A stretch of DNA of 64,000 bases. It comes from Anopheles merus (Eukaryota; Arthropoda; Insecta; Diptera; Culicidae). The position numbers and the translations under genes were made by a program. The stretch covers positions 56,710,136 to 56,774,135 of the forward strand of contig NC_054082.1 of assembly GCF_017562075.2 (NCBI RefSeq), in the 5' to 3' direction. Below the pieces are notes generated by a model that did no database searches, was not told the origin of the DNA, and saw only the letters and a program-made list of their open reading frames with translations. Within the stretch, counting starts at the first letter, position 1. The number at the start of each line of letters is the position of its first letter. This document shows, in pieces, positions 11,042 to 23,242 of this stretch.

Positions 11042-14000
11042 GTAAGCACCGGTAAAATATGGAACTTTAAGTGCTTGTCGTGTTATTAAGATCGAGCACA
11101 CGAAGCAGGATATTCGTTAAGCCCTACCTGGTCGTAAATATCTCCCTCGTCGTTAGTCCGGGTCAAAAGTTTCAACAACAAAGCCAATCATAATTAATTG
11201 ATCGTTTGATAGACGCTGAGGGCTCACTACATTTCCTAACGTTTCGGTCACTTTGTCTCGCCTTCGTTGACAGGCGAAACAGTGTGACTGTCTCTGAAAT
11301 GTGTCCCAAAAATAACAACATGTTCACGTTATACGGAAGCTGGCGGAACCAATAAAAATGTGACAAAACTTTTCATGTGCCACAATCTGAAGCTGATGCA
11401 TTAATTAATGTTATATATTTGCGGAGCCATTAATTTTAGCACAGCTCTTTAGAAACAGACGTTGTATAAAAAATGTAACGTGCTAAGAGATTATTCGATA
11501 CTAAAGATCATTATACGTTCCGTCGGGATTTCGTCGTCGACCCACATTCGATACCATCGATATCAATTATCACTAATGACGAAATCAAATGCGGATGGGG
11601 TTTTGTGTACATTAGCAGGAACTCGAGTCTACCCACCTTGGCAGTCTGGAAAGACGAGTTAAATTAACGACAGCAATTCAGTCGCTATGAGAAAGCTACA
11701 TGTGATCGAAACGCGCCATCTTGAGCAAAGGTGGAACGAAAGTTGTATTTATAAAGACAAATAGCAAGGAATCTTTGATGTTGGTACCGATTAGTACCAA
11801 GCATACGGTTCACCTGGTTTACAAATTATGTTCGCTTGATTTCCTTATTGGCTGTATCTGGATAACGGGTGTTTTGTTGGCATATTCAATTTATGTTGTT
11901 AATGGGCTACTAACTGGGTTGAAACGAAAATAAACATTCTCCGTTTTGAGCTCGGTTCAAGCCGAGAACTCAACCGTGGCTATCCGTTCAAATCGCAATT
12001 GCTTATCACGATTGGCAGGCAACGAGTGAAAACAAACGTTGCATACAATGTTGAGATAGAAATTTAAAGAATGATGAAGCTGACGTGAAAGTGCCTCTTG
12101 AAAGAAGTTAAATTAACTGTCCGATTCCGCTATAACACATCGATTGACAAGATTAATTACTTAACTTGAAAAACGCACATCAGCTTTACAGATCCTGTCT
12201 GTTCGCACTCGCGGTTCGAGTTAAGAAACCGTACATCAGTCTTATTCGGTATTTTCGGTAAAACGTTGGAATTTTATTCACTGTATTTTTTTCAATTTGC
12301 TACTGATCATCTTACGACCAACAACCAAAAGAAAGCTAGAAATACCTGTGCAGTGCGAAAATGCCTACACACATTGGGTTGTGCAGAGTGCTGGCATATG
12401 ACAATAATGGTTCATCTTTCCACACAGTTCTGCTTACTTCTCCAGGTCGGTGTGTGTTTTTGTGCGATAACCAAGAAAAGCATATAAACGTCCCCGTTCG
12501 CATTCGCAATCTGCCAATGTTGTTGACTAGCCCGTTCAGTGATCCATCACACAGTAAAGTGGAAGGCTGAGCTGGATGGATTGAAACGATGAGAAGTTTT
12601 TGTCGTTGTTGTTCTGCAACGCTTCTTCCTTTAGGCGCCTTTCGTCTCTGTAGAATTAATGAATCGTTCTGTTCTGTCAGTCAGCTTCTAGCCAACTGCC
12701 GGCCGCTTTTATGTGGCCTGTATAGTAGCCTAAACGTGCCATTCCGGTAGGGTTTCTTTGAATCGTGTGTAGAGATTGTGTGTATGTTTCTCTGCACTTC
12801 TCTCATCCAGCTCTTGGTGGAAATTTTCTTTTTTTTTTCTCTCCGCGGCAATCTCACCCAGCGCCGGTGACGAGCATATGTCAGAGCAGTTAAGTTTTCT
12901 GTCAGTAGCAAATAGGGGTCATCTTGCACGAACCATGTGTTTCTTACTAGCGCCAGACATGCCGCAGTCAATCTGTTTGCAGTGATGCTTTGTGTTTTAC
13001 TGCTGGGATGTGGTTTTCATCGTCCGGTGTCACGCAACAATGGGAGCAGCAACAAACGAAGACGCATGAACAAGAGTTTAATGGCACAAAAATAACGACG
13101 GTCTCTCTGCCAGAATGGCATCCTAAATCTAATCTACAAGAGAGGCAAAAGGTTGTGTCATACTTTGCTGACTGTACAAAACCAGGAAATCAAAAGCAAA
13201 AGTTAAGGTTTAAAGTATCAATGTGTCAAGGAAGACTTTAATTATTACCCTTACTTTACAAAAAAGAAATAATGGAGCAGCCTGGTGCTTTATGGTATAA
13301 TTCTCGTCCCAAAACATGCGGCAATGAAAGACACCGGAACCTGTTTAAGCCTTTTGCATAATAGCTACAATGAATGAATGGGGTTACTGAAGTAGTGGTA
13401 TGGTTCTAGCTCGTAAGATATGTGTGGCTGTGTGTCGATGTGTTTGTGTGTGTGTAGGCTTAGGTGTGTACAGTTAACTAATATTTACGCTGTGGTTGAA
13501 AAAGGAGAAGAGTCAACAGCGAGCATAAAATCTGACCACCGTCAAATATCAACAGGCCGCGCACCTTTTTAGACCAACCTGTAGATGGCGAATTGTTTTG
13601 GAATCATAAATTATTGAGGATTTTATTCACTTTCACATCCCAAAGGACAAACCGATTCGGATAGTGTATCCAACAAAGAAAAGGTAAAGAAATAAAGCAT
13701 ACGGCGCAAGGAAATAAAACGAAACGCTCCTTGATAAGTGGATTGTTTTCTAACGTAAAACTGTCCCCTGGTTAGAGCAGAAAAGGTGCAAAGACGAGCT
13801 AAGTTGTGAAAGGTGTGTCGGGCAAAGAATCATTGACGGTAAAGGTGGTTATAGGAACAATAAATCAGTCGCCAGCAGCTCTCTAGGTGTGCGTTGGAAG
13901 CATGGATGAAGTCATCGGGCACAAAGTCTCCACGGACTTGTTAGACAGAATAGATGGTTGAAACAAACTGAACCGCTAGGGGGCGGTGCAATGGATTTGG

Positions 14001-16916
14001 AGCTTAAAGGATTTTTCGTGCTTGCTTAAAATCCTTTCTGGTGGTTTGTCGGCTTAGCAGAGATTCTTCATTTTTAACTCAGATGTTATTGAAAAAAATC
14101 GTCCTCGAAAATGAGATTGACTAAAGAACACTATAGAAAAAGGTTCAGCGACAACAGGAAAAGAACCCGATGAACAAAGACTGCACAAAGATGCTTTTAT
14201 TTGACCGCGTACATAAGGGGACATTATCTTGTAAAGAAATGCCCACAACTTCGTCGTAACCTGGTGATATTGGCTTCATATTTTAGACTGCAACACAATA
14301 CAAACGGGTGAGAAAGGATATTAAAAAGTTTTTCAATATTTTTTAAGTGGCTAGATTGTCGCCTTCGCCTAATCTTTCAATGATGGCGTTGGGTGATAAA
14401 TTAATACGATTGAGCAGGTTTTCCCGTCACTGCTACACAGTTGGTAGAAAACTGTTTAGAACAGGATGTCTCTACTGCTTCTTCATTTCCTGTTCCATGC
14501 CTCTTGCTATCAACTAAGGCAACCAGTGGTTGGTAAGGGCCAATCAATAACCACAGAACAGTTTTGGGGCATCATAGCGCGACACAAACGAACTGAGAGG
14601 CTCGTATCCACGACATTGTCGGTTCATAATAATAAATAGGACGACATTAAACAGTCTACTCGAAGACAAATCGCAACTCAGTTGTTGTTATTGATAGGTT
14701 TTGTTCAGGCAGCGTCGAATTTAGCGCTTGAAGTGGTGAGAACGGCGCGGTTTCAATGTATTTGTGGAATTAAAAATGTCCCATTCAGCGGAAAGCCCTA
14801 TAACTTTGTTCTATTAGTAGTAACACTGAGTCGAACAGGGTAGCATTTAAACATCCCTGGCCGGAGTATTTGTCAATAACCGTAAATCAAGGTAAATTTT
14901 GTCATGGTTCGCTAGCGACAGTATTGTACACGTGGGAAATGTTTATAATATTTTCAACAATGCTAAACCCTGATTAATGGTACCGGAGCATAAATAGAAC
15001 ATGTTTACATATTGCATGAGTTAACTGCTCGTCGTTTCGGGTATTATACAATGTTTATGAAAATGTAGAAAAATGTGCCATATGAAATGGAAAAAGCAAA
15101 AAACTGAAGTATAGCAAAGTATCGTGCGCTAAAGAATGATGTTTTATTTAGCTGACGAATTATTAAGTTGATATTACTGGATACAACAGCATGATCATAA
15201 AAGCAATGGATTATTATTGTAATACAAAAGCTCCGTACGGAACAACCACAAATTACACATACACAAACACACACGTAAATGCGTACATACACACATTCAT
15301 GTATACACATATAAACAACGCAGAAATCATTCTTGTCCTCTTTGAGCGTACAAGGGTTTCGCTCGCTCATGCTAAAGATAGAATAGCTTCCGTCCTAGTT
15401 TCACTTCCCTAGCTGTTCGTAGTGTGATACTGGGATGGTTCATTAAAAATGTACTCGCCGTAACAGTGGGAAGCTTCGCATGGAGTGTGAAATGAATGGC
15501 TGACAATGAACTTCAGAATTCTGATTGTGGGTGCCTTTTGATTGTCTTATCCGTGCGAGGAAACGGATGAAAATTTTAGTCAATGCACCAAAGCAAAAGA
15601 GCGCTCGGTAAGTGCATGAGACAAGGGTGAAAAACGCGACCAATGTTGGCAATGCCCAAAAGAAAAGCATCGAAAGAAGGTAGCACAGAGGCGACCGGGA
15701 CTGGGAATTTCCTTTTCTGGTCGACACAGCATGTAGAACCGAACCATTCAACCATTTGGCATTAATTAATGTTGCAGTCATACCAGATCCAGGATAATTA
15801 TTTATCGTAACAGTGACAGATTGGCAGACGACCTTTTTAGCGAGCACAGCCGCAATGATAGATAGATGGAATTGCATCTTTTAAGATAAGGCTACTAATT
15901 TGGACAAGGGCGGAGAAAAACATCCATTAAGGAATATAATGCCACTAAAGGCTAACAATCGTCAACCGACAGTGACAGCATTACTAATGGGCAACTGTGT
16001 TGTGTTGAAAATAAATTGTCATATACAGAGGTGCTGGATAATTGTGCAGATTAGCAAGAGTACAAGTGGTCCGCAGATTCAAGAGTAAAAAATAAGCTAG
16101 CATATAAGAAAGTGTAAATTAGTATTAATAAATGAATTCAAATATACTAAACACAACTAACACCGCTACACACTGCAAATTTGGATTTGAATGTCCAAAT
16201 AACAGATAACAGACAGATAACTTTAAAATAATATTTTATTGTGCAAATGTTTCATATTAAAGTTGTTCAGATAAATATTGTCTATAGCTTAAAAATTCAA
16301 ACAAAAAATCAAAGCTAACCAATATTTTATTGCAATGGCTATAGCAACTGAAATACCATTACAACCGTCATAATATTGTTTTTGTCCGTCGGGTTTTGCG
16401 GAAAATAATCTTAATGCTGAGTTGATATAATACATCTATGTATTATGAATAAAAAATGCATCACAATCCGTATTAAAGCTATCCCGAGAGTCAGCTATTG
16501 TTGAGTTCACTACTTTTCATTCTCATACATCGGCCATGTGGTTTATATTCAATATGCGGCTAGGGAACAATTTGATGGGCTATAAGGAATTTATCTTTTG
16601 TCTGTTATTCTGCTTATCTTAGTAATGCTTCAGCTTGAGTCGTAAACATTTTTCATGTACTATTCAACAGTGGTCATTTGAGTGTTTGATGTTGTAGTCG
16701 TCAAAAGTGCGTTGTTGTTTTTTTTTGACAAACGAATAACGAAGTTTATTAGACAATATTAGCTTGAAAATGTCATAGGTTATTCTTCTTCTCTGCAATA
16801 TGTAATATATAGGTAGCACAAACAGAATAAAATATTGACCAAATGTATGATAGGACTTTGTGATTTATAGATTATCATTAAGTAACAGTATTTCTCACTA
16901 TGAAAATTTATATTAT
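11042..16916. other. Long non-coding interval, probably intronic
   Basis: No recognisable protein motif. It contains moderately GC-rich patches (12.2-14.3 kb), GT-rich simple sequence near 13,420-13,460 and CA-rich sequence near 15,240-15,310. Several chance ORFs of 60-144 codons occur (the longest on the minus strand at 15,443-15,877) without domain or splice support. If the candidate exons at 11.0 and 19.4 kb belong together, this is intron. Confidence 0.4.
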
Positions 16917-17033
16917 AAAAATAAAGCAACTAACGAAATTACGAGTGAGCAAATGGCACGGGATTTGATCACTGTGTTATGAATGAATTTGCATGAAATG
17001 TTGATGGTAGAAAAGTTGAGCTTTCATGACCAA
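16917..17033. repeat. Direct repeat, left copy (117 bp)
   Basis: Matches 17,442-17,558 at 113 of 117 positions by eye. The right copy runs on in frame into reverse-transcriptase-like sequence, so this left copy appears to be a duplication of part of an old CR1-like element. Most simply it is an unusually long target-site duplication around the 17,034-17,441 insert. Confidence 0.7.
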
Positions 17034-17441
17034 ATGCTAAAAAACCTCGTAAAAATAATAAAACAACAAAAAATATTTACCTGATAGAACATATTACATG
17101 TTCTTTTGCCTTATCCATTATGATTTAAGATAGTCTTCCAACATATAACATTTAGTATTTCCCTACTGGATCTTTAAGAACACGAAAATTTTTAATAACT
17201 GACTTTCGTTATCGTCTTTTCTGTGCTAGGTATCCGTTGTTATTAATGTCCAAGAACTTTAATTTATTTTCAAATTTTGTAGACCTGTCCTTTAGTGTAC
17301 CGAAACGTACTAGCGTCATTCGAGATTGCATTACGTCTAATTAGGAACACATAGTTTATAAGACATTAGTTTTAATTGTGTATGTAGGCCATGGAGGCTC
17401 GATACTTTATAATAAATAAATGAATAAATAAATAAAGTATC
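17034..17441 (+). mobile_element. Insert between the 117-bp direct repeats, probable truncated retroposon
   Basis: 408 bp ending in an AATAAATAAATGAATAAATA-type tail. It is preceded by GTAGGCCATGGAGGCTCG, similar in layout to the CR1 3' end (AGGCCATACGGCCC before an AAT tail). The tail position directly before the right repeat is what a 5'-truncated non-LTR insertion would leave. No protein motif is firm in this insert, so its family is inferred. Confidence 0.45.
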
Positions 17442-18102
17442 AAAAATAAAGCAACTAACGAAAATACAAGTGAGTAAATGGCACGGGATTTGATCACTGT
17501 GTTATGATTGAATTTGCATGAAATGTTGATGGTAGAAAAGTTGAGCTTTCATGACCAACTTGACCACGTCGTAACTATGAGAAACTAGCTGATAGGCCTG
17601 CATAAGCATCTTGCGCGTATAATAAACTAGCCTAGTTCGTGTAAGAAGCTGGATTGTTCGTTGATACGATCGTTAGTATAGTACGCATCCGTGGTATGGT
17701 GGCCTTCGTAAGCACAGCCCCTAGCCCGATGGGAGTGTATTCAACCCGCGTTTTGGTCCTGTGCTCCTGCAGACTCCGAGATGAATACGACAGTCGCTGT
17801 ATGTTACCGAATCGACTCGCCGGCACTACTCTCTAGGCTCAACATCTACGATCCGATCGCTCCGTGTTAGACCGAAAATTTAACGTGGCATCTTTTGGCT
17901 CGTCTGATCCTCTGTCTTGTTATATGCAGTCTGTGATCGCTATAATCTTTACGTATCGCGATCTGCGTTCCTAAACTGTATTCATTATGTGCGTCCTGTA
18001 TCGACTTGACAAGATTGTACTAATTGAGATATTAGAAATAAGGATTGCTTCAAGGGATCGACATGTGGTCTATTGAGTTTTAACAATAAATAAAAAATAA
18101 CC
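17442..18102 (+). pseudogene. Decayed CR1-like reverse transcriptase C-terminus
   Basis: Several frame-broken segments match the end of ORF2 of the 1.3-5.7 kb element in order. LSFHDQLDHVVTMRN (about 17,541-17,585) matches its NFKQHIDDVVARGN region. EYDSRCML matches its PPYAARCRLL region. NIYDP, then RSLRVR, then SSDPLSC match IYAPSRTLRSR...SDP. An A-rich AATAAATAAAAAATAA end lies at about 18,085-18,100. Stops and frameshifts throughout make it a fossil. The first listed segment crosses the edge of the 117-bp repeat, which shows the right repeat copy is the original context. Confidence 0.55.
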
Positions 18103-19399
18103 AATACAGATAAATAGTACTTGAGGACTGTAATGTGTCTACCATTAGTCTATTTAGCCGTTCGAGTACATTTTGTATCTTTTTTTTTATTCACAAAGTT
18201 CAACTCAATTCAGCTTATTTGGTTATATCGTGTGTTGGGAAAATAATGTTAATGATAATACTTTAGTAACCCTTCCTGAAAGTCATGCATCGTAAATTTA
18301 AATTATGTTTCAAAAAATCCCTTAATAAGCTTCTGGATAGAAGTTGAATCCATTTTAGAGATTGCATGAAGACAGCTCAAAAGACATTTGAGCAAGAGAA
18401 ATATCAATCGAATATTTGGATGTTTCATCTAGCTTCGTTCATTTGAGGTTTGAGAAGAATGGAGAATTCGACAAAAGAGCTTGCGAAAGGGTCACAACGG
18501 ATGAAAAAGGTCCTTTTTTAATAATCATAATTCGATGTGTCAGTCAATTTAGCTCAATGGTTACGGTTGAAATTATGGTGGATGTTGTCGATGATTTCTT
18601 GGAGATCTTTCTTGGAGTGAAGTGAACTCTAAGAAAAGTTAGCAAGTTAGTTAGCGGAAAAGCTGCTGGTGTAGGGAGATAGAGAACCGTTCCACTGTTC
18701 AAAAAATGTTTATCAACCCTTTCCGTGAAGTTACTGCCAATGCTTGAAAAGGAAGTTGAAATGTGAGTATTTTTTCATTCACCAAACTTTTCCATCCCTT
18801 TCAACACTAAAACGAGATAAAGAAAGACCCTTCTAACACTCCTTCCCAGCAACATCATGAGCAGCGCAATCAACGACACCATCATCATTGGCATCATCAA
18901 CTAATTTATGGGGATCAGTTTAGGTTGGTTTCGTTTGTTGTAGCTACTGGAGGAGTGTAAACTTTGAGCCATTTATTGGAAGGATCCTTACCCAGGATGA
19001 TATATCATCTTGCATTCGGATACTGTTTTATTCCGTGTAAGATTCATTCGTGAAATTTAAATCTGATCAGACTATGCCATGTTTTCTTTTTTTTATTCAG
19101 GAGGAACGGTCCAAGAAGACCGTATTGCTTAATGACTATGCAATGTTCACGCTGTTGAAATTGAATTTGTCAAATATTCAAACTAATTTACCATAAATTA
19201 TCCATTTTACACAAAGTAACAAGGGAAATAACTTTTTCGCTTAAGTCATACAACACGTTTTTACAGCTGCAATTATTTTAATTGGATGCTATTACGTCAA
19301 CTAAAAAACATTTTCATAGACATTTTTACATTAGCATCATGAATCAATGCTTGTATTTGTTATATTTGCAAATTTTCTTTTTGTTTTGATTCCAAATAG
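18103..19399. other. Non-coding interval
   Basis: AT-rich sequence, probably intron if the candidate exons on either side are real. One chance ORF (18,416-18,625) has no recognisable feature. Nothing else supported. Confidence 0.4.
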
Positions 19400-19439
19400 A
19401 GCAGGCGACCCGAATAGACGTTTCTTTTGATCACGACAG
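19400..19439 (+). CDS. Candidate exon C of an unrecognised plus-strand gene
   Basis: A 40-nt segment between a pyrimidine-rich acceptor (TTTTGATTCCAAATAG) and a strong donor (GACAG|GTAAGC). Two of three frames contain stops. The open frame has two leading bases, QATRIDVSFDHD, then two trailing bases. Both phases agree with candidate exons B (one leftover base) and D (one leading base). Family unknown. Splice strength and phase agreement are the only evidence. Confidence 0.4.
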
Positions 19440-20639
19440 GTAAGCCAATGTACGTTGTAACTTGAGATTTTACCGTTCCGCATCAACAATGGCATCCGAG
19501 CACCGCTTCTTTTCACCCGACAACTTCACTCGACCAACGGTCACGGTCGGTTTGAGGCAGTTAGAGAATATGGTTAGGGAATGAATGAGTATCACTTATC
19601 TTCGAGTCGCGTCTGAGGGTGTTGGTTCCACATTAACGCTGTTGATGATTCTTCCTTTCTTTAGCACAACCGGTTTGCGTGCATCCGTCCGTGCCCAAAG
19701 GTACAACCTTCTGGTTGTATTCCTACTAGCTACCTCTTCTCCTTAGTGCAGAACGTGCGATGCGCTGGAACCGTTTAAAGCTTACCGGCGCCCTGACAGG
19801 GACCACGTGGAGGACTTAATTATTTCGAGATAATTATCTGTGTAAATTTCTGTCGGAATCGTCTGAACACAGGTGCAAAGTTAAATTCACAACGCTTGTA
19901 CAATATACACCCAGGAAAGTAAACATGTCACCGTATTAAAGCCATGACATGGCTTATCATCGGCTGTATTTCTAGTATTCTTCTTGAAATCCAAATCTGG
20001 TTTGGGTTACGCTTTTCAAATAAATGTAAAATCAATATTAAAATAAAAATTGGTATATTTTTCCACAACCATACGCAAACCAGTAGTCATCTTTTATTTT
20101 ATACTTTTCTATAAAAATATGTTGATCTTTCTGTTAAAAAAATTAAAGCGCAAATGTTTCTCAGAATGTGTCCCTTCCATTTCCAATTCAAACACCCACA
20201 CATCAGGGTGCTGACTAATTCAGTAGCTCAAGCGTCCAGCAAGCGTCTGGTGTAACACCCACTTCCGAGCATAGCAATAAACCGCCCATTAGGGTTCTGT
20301 TCCGACGGTGAAACAACGGGGCTGAATAAAACATCAGAAGACGATTCGCAGAGCAGTGTATCCTATGTTGACGATTAACGTTCATGTGTGTAAATTTGCC
20401 GCACATTCTGCAGCTTTAATTTGTGGCTAGGTGTATTATGTGTTCTTCAGGATACGATTGAAACATCGATTCGATGTTGCTATTTAGAGTGTGCCATTCT
20501 TTTTTTGTATTTATCCCAACGGCTGAGCGAACAGTTAGGCTTTTGCACATTTTGTTTTTGTGTTAGTTTAATCAGATTGACGTATGTTCAAGCAGAGAGT
20601 TATTTAAAAAGCTCTAATGAAAAATCGGTGTATGTGTAT
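19440..20639. other. Non-coding interval
   Basis: Probably intronic. A more GC-rich patch at 19,480-19,810 has no open frame with splice signals that I would call. Nothing else recognised. Confidence 0.4.
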
Positions 20640-20996
20640 CTGCAGGGCAGTGGCGGATTTAGGGTGTGGGGGGCCCTAAGCGTTAAAAGGATTGGAGGCC
20701 CCCGCTTGGTGTCGACCGGGGGGGGGGTGCATATGGTTGCATTAGGTTTTGAATCAAACACACTTTAATGGTCTGCTCGCGGGGGGGGGGGGGGGTGTTC
20801 AGAATCCTTGTACTGGGCCCCAATAGTTTATGAGTCCCTTCATCCATGGGGCTCCTAACTAGCACAGAAGCTCTTGCTGAGACTACTGTACACATTGTTC
20901 TATATGCTGGAATTACCATACACGGGGCCCCTACATTGACGGGGCCCCCCGCGGCCGCTCAGTCCGCGCACCGTTAAATCCGCCACTGCTGCAGGG
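20640..20996. mobile_element. hAT-type non-autonomous element with 8-bp TSD
   Basis: The element at 20,648-20,988 (341 bp) begins CAGTGGCGGATTTA and ends with the inverse TTAAATCCGCCACTG. It is flanked by perfect CTGCAGGG duplications (20,640-20,647 and 20,989-20,996). Terminal bases fitting C/T-A-G-N-G and an 8-bp TSD are diagnostic of the hAT superfamily. The inside is short, has no transposase and contains runs of G (two of 10 or more), plus GGGGCCCC palindromes. It is a non-autonomous MITE-like element. Fragments of the same family are at 40.9, 52.8 and 60.2 kb. Confidence 0.85.
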
Positions 20997-23108
20997 TAAG
21001 CACCCGTAACGAATGGCACCTCTTCGCAGCTATTTTTGCATCCGGAACTGTCAATTGTTTACAAGGACGAAAAGCAAGAAATAAGCTACGATGAACATTG
21101 TTACCAGTAAGAACAGCTTAAATTAAATGGAAAGGCTTAGTCGAAATGCATTTGCATCGAATGGGCTTTACCCTTTATTTTTACTTTATACTTTCTTGCT
21201 ATTGTCGTAATAATAGCACGAATGTTGTAGTGTGAGTGAGTCTTTCCACTCCTTAACTCAGGGGCTGACACGAAGAAGGTTTGGCAAATTGCAAACACGA
21301 AAATGTAAATTGCTCACAATAAAGGTAACCCTGAAAGCGCAGTACAAATGTGCCAGTGACAAATGTTGCGAAAGGCGAAACCCTTTGTAAAGAAATATTT
21401 TTAAGTCTGACACGGGATGTGCTTGAAAGGAACTGCAAGGGAAGTGAATGTATTTGCTGCAGTGAAAAACTACTAAAATTTAAATATGAACACAAACTTT
21501 CGTTTCATTCAGTTTAATTCACCACAATGCCTAGCACGCAAAAATATGTTTCAGCAAGTAAGCGAAACACAAATATGAAGGTCAAGGGTCGCTAGTATTC
21601 ATGACCATTTTCGCTATGGCTGGTGAGAAGTATTCTAGTTGGTTTTTTCTCTGATTTTCTCTGATTTATTTAGCTCTGATTTTCGAGGCAAGGCTAGGTA
21701 AGGAACATCAGAAGTACAGCAAGTAAATTCTGGCATTTCAGTGCTTGGTTTCGGAAGTGAATTAAAAAGTATGTCAAACGCGGTTAGCACTGAAAGCTTT
21801 TCAACAATTTCCTGTAGAAACCTGTTATATTTGGTGCCAGTCATCATGAACTGCCAACTCCATCAAACATACTAACAAAGACGACGATGAGTTTCAACAA
21901 CAACAAAAGAAAAAAATACAAAAAAGCTCGCTTGTAAGTCGTAGTCCCGCTGTAATTAGCTTTTACGGTATAGGAATGTTCTCGTCGTGGCTGCGGCATA
22001 GTGCCAACTATCGCATCCATGCTGTGTTGCGAATTTATTTTCCGGAATGTGGTGGCGGTGTGTTTGCATGAAGGTGTTGGAGTGTTTTATTTATACATAC
22101 TACCCGTAGAATTTACATTTCAATCGTCACCTCAAATCCATTTGGCAGCAACGCAAACTACACTTTAGCAGAACCTAGAGGTTCTTAGTTTTCTTATTAA
22201 CCCGAGCGGAACGAAATTCAAATTTGCCGTCCCATTTCCAAGTGTGGAGACCGGGCCAACGTAACGCAAAAGAAAGAAGTGCATTTGCGGTCTCGTGAAG
22301 CGGCACGAAATGACATGCAATTTCGTGTGAATTTAAAAGCTGTTACAATATTTGCGGTAGATCTTGTCATTTTCTCTACTGCCAGCATTCGCGTACAGTA
22401 TTTTATAAATCAATTTTACACCTCTTACATTCCAACTACAATCCATTCACAAGCTAGTCAATTTGTGTCGATGTTAAAGCATATTGGAATGAAGCATTTT
22501 TCTCAATTATTTCAATCATATGTTTTTATCCTTTTCTGTTTTGACAACAAAACCTTTAATAATCAAAGCTACAGATTTAATGCTAGTTTTCATGTTTATG
22601 CTTATACAATTGGACACCGCTTATTCTCTAATAACACAGATACTCGGATAACACGGATAATATGTCCGAGTGCGTTAATTTTTAAAAATTCATAAGTTAG
22701 AAAATAATTGAAATATTCCGAAAAAAACAAAGATTAGTTTCATATCGTACTTACAGCTAAAATATGGAACACTTTCACTAGTCAACACCTGTAAATATGA
22801 CGATATCATGGTCACGCTTGAAAAGAAAGGTAACAAGCAGGAAAAGGGGGACAAAATATAAAAAAGGTGCCATATTCCATTACTCCATTGAGTTATAAAT
22901 TGATCCCATTACCGAAACGTTTTAAATTCCTCACCGAGTATCCCGAAATTCCAGGGCAAATCTATCACTTTCCAATCAACCTCAAGATTGAAGACCCGAG
23001 AGCAACGAGAACTCTGACTTACGCATCCAGTTTATAGGACCGCACTTGAGCCCAGGCGTCCGGGGATGTTCATGGCTCGTCTTGACATTGATTTTAACTA
23101 TTTCTCAG
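20997..23108. other. Non-coding interval
   Basis: No supported gene. A 138-codon ORF at 22,279-22,695 lacks any domain, has no splice context and falls in AT-rich DNA, so I treat it as chance. A short phrase with repeated CGGATAA near 22,635-22,665 resembles sequence near 37,845. Confidence 0.4.
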
Positions 23109-23242
23109 CGTCTTGAAACATCCATCCACTTCATTGGGGATGAGCAAAGTAACTGCTTTGATGGAGGAAGCCAATGTGGAAAACTTGTCGATCGATCAGC
23201 AGCGCAACGTTGATCAAAGGAATTTGTGTCTTCCCAACATCG
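23109..23242 (+). CDS. Candidate exon D of an unrecognised plus-strand gene
   Basis: The best of the exon candidates: 134 nt between a textbook acceptor (branch-like TTTTAAC, then TATTTCTCAG) and donor ATCG|GTAAGA. Two frames have stops; the third is open for 44 codons with one base left at each end. It starts VLKHPSTSLGMSKVTALMEE and ends RNLCLPNI, a hydrophilic, protein-like composition. Its leading phase fits exon C, and the next exon must begin with two bases. An internal ATG at 23,140 could be an alternative start. I do not recognise the family. Confidence 0.5.

Noticed and set aside
15443..15877. 144-codon minus-strand ORF with a hydrophobic start
   Set aside because: No domain and no splice or promoter support; ORFs of this size arise by chance several times in this window.
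22279..22695. 138-codon plus-strand ORF
   Set aside because: No domain or splice context in AT-rich DNA, so treated as chance.
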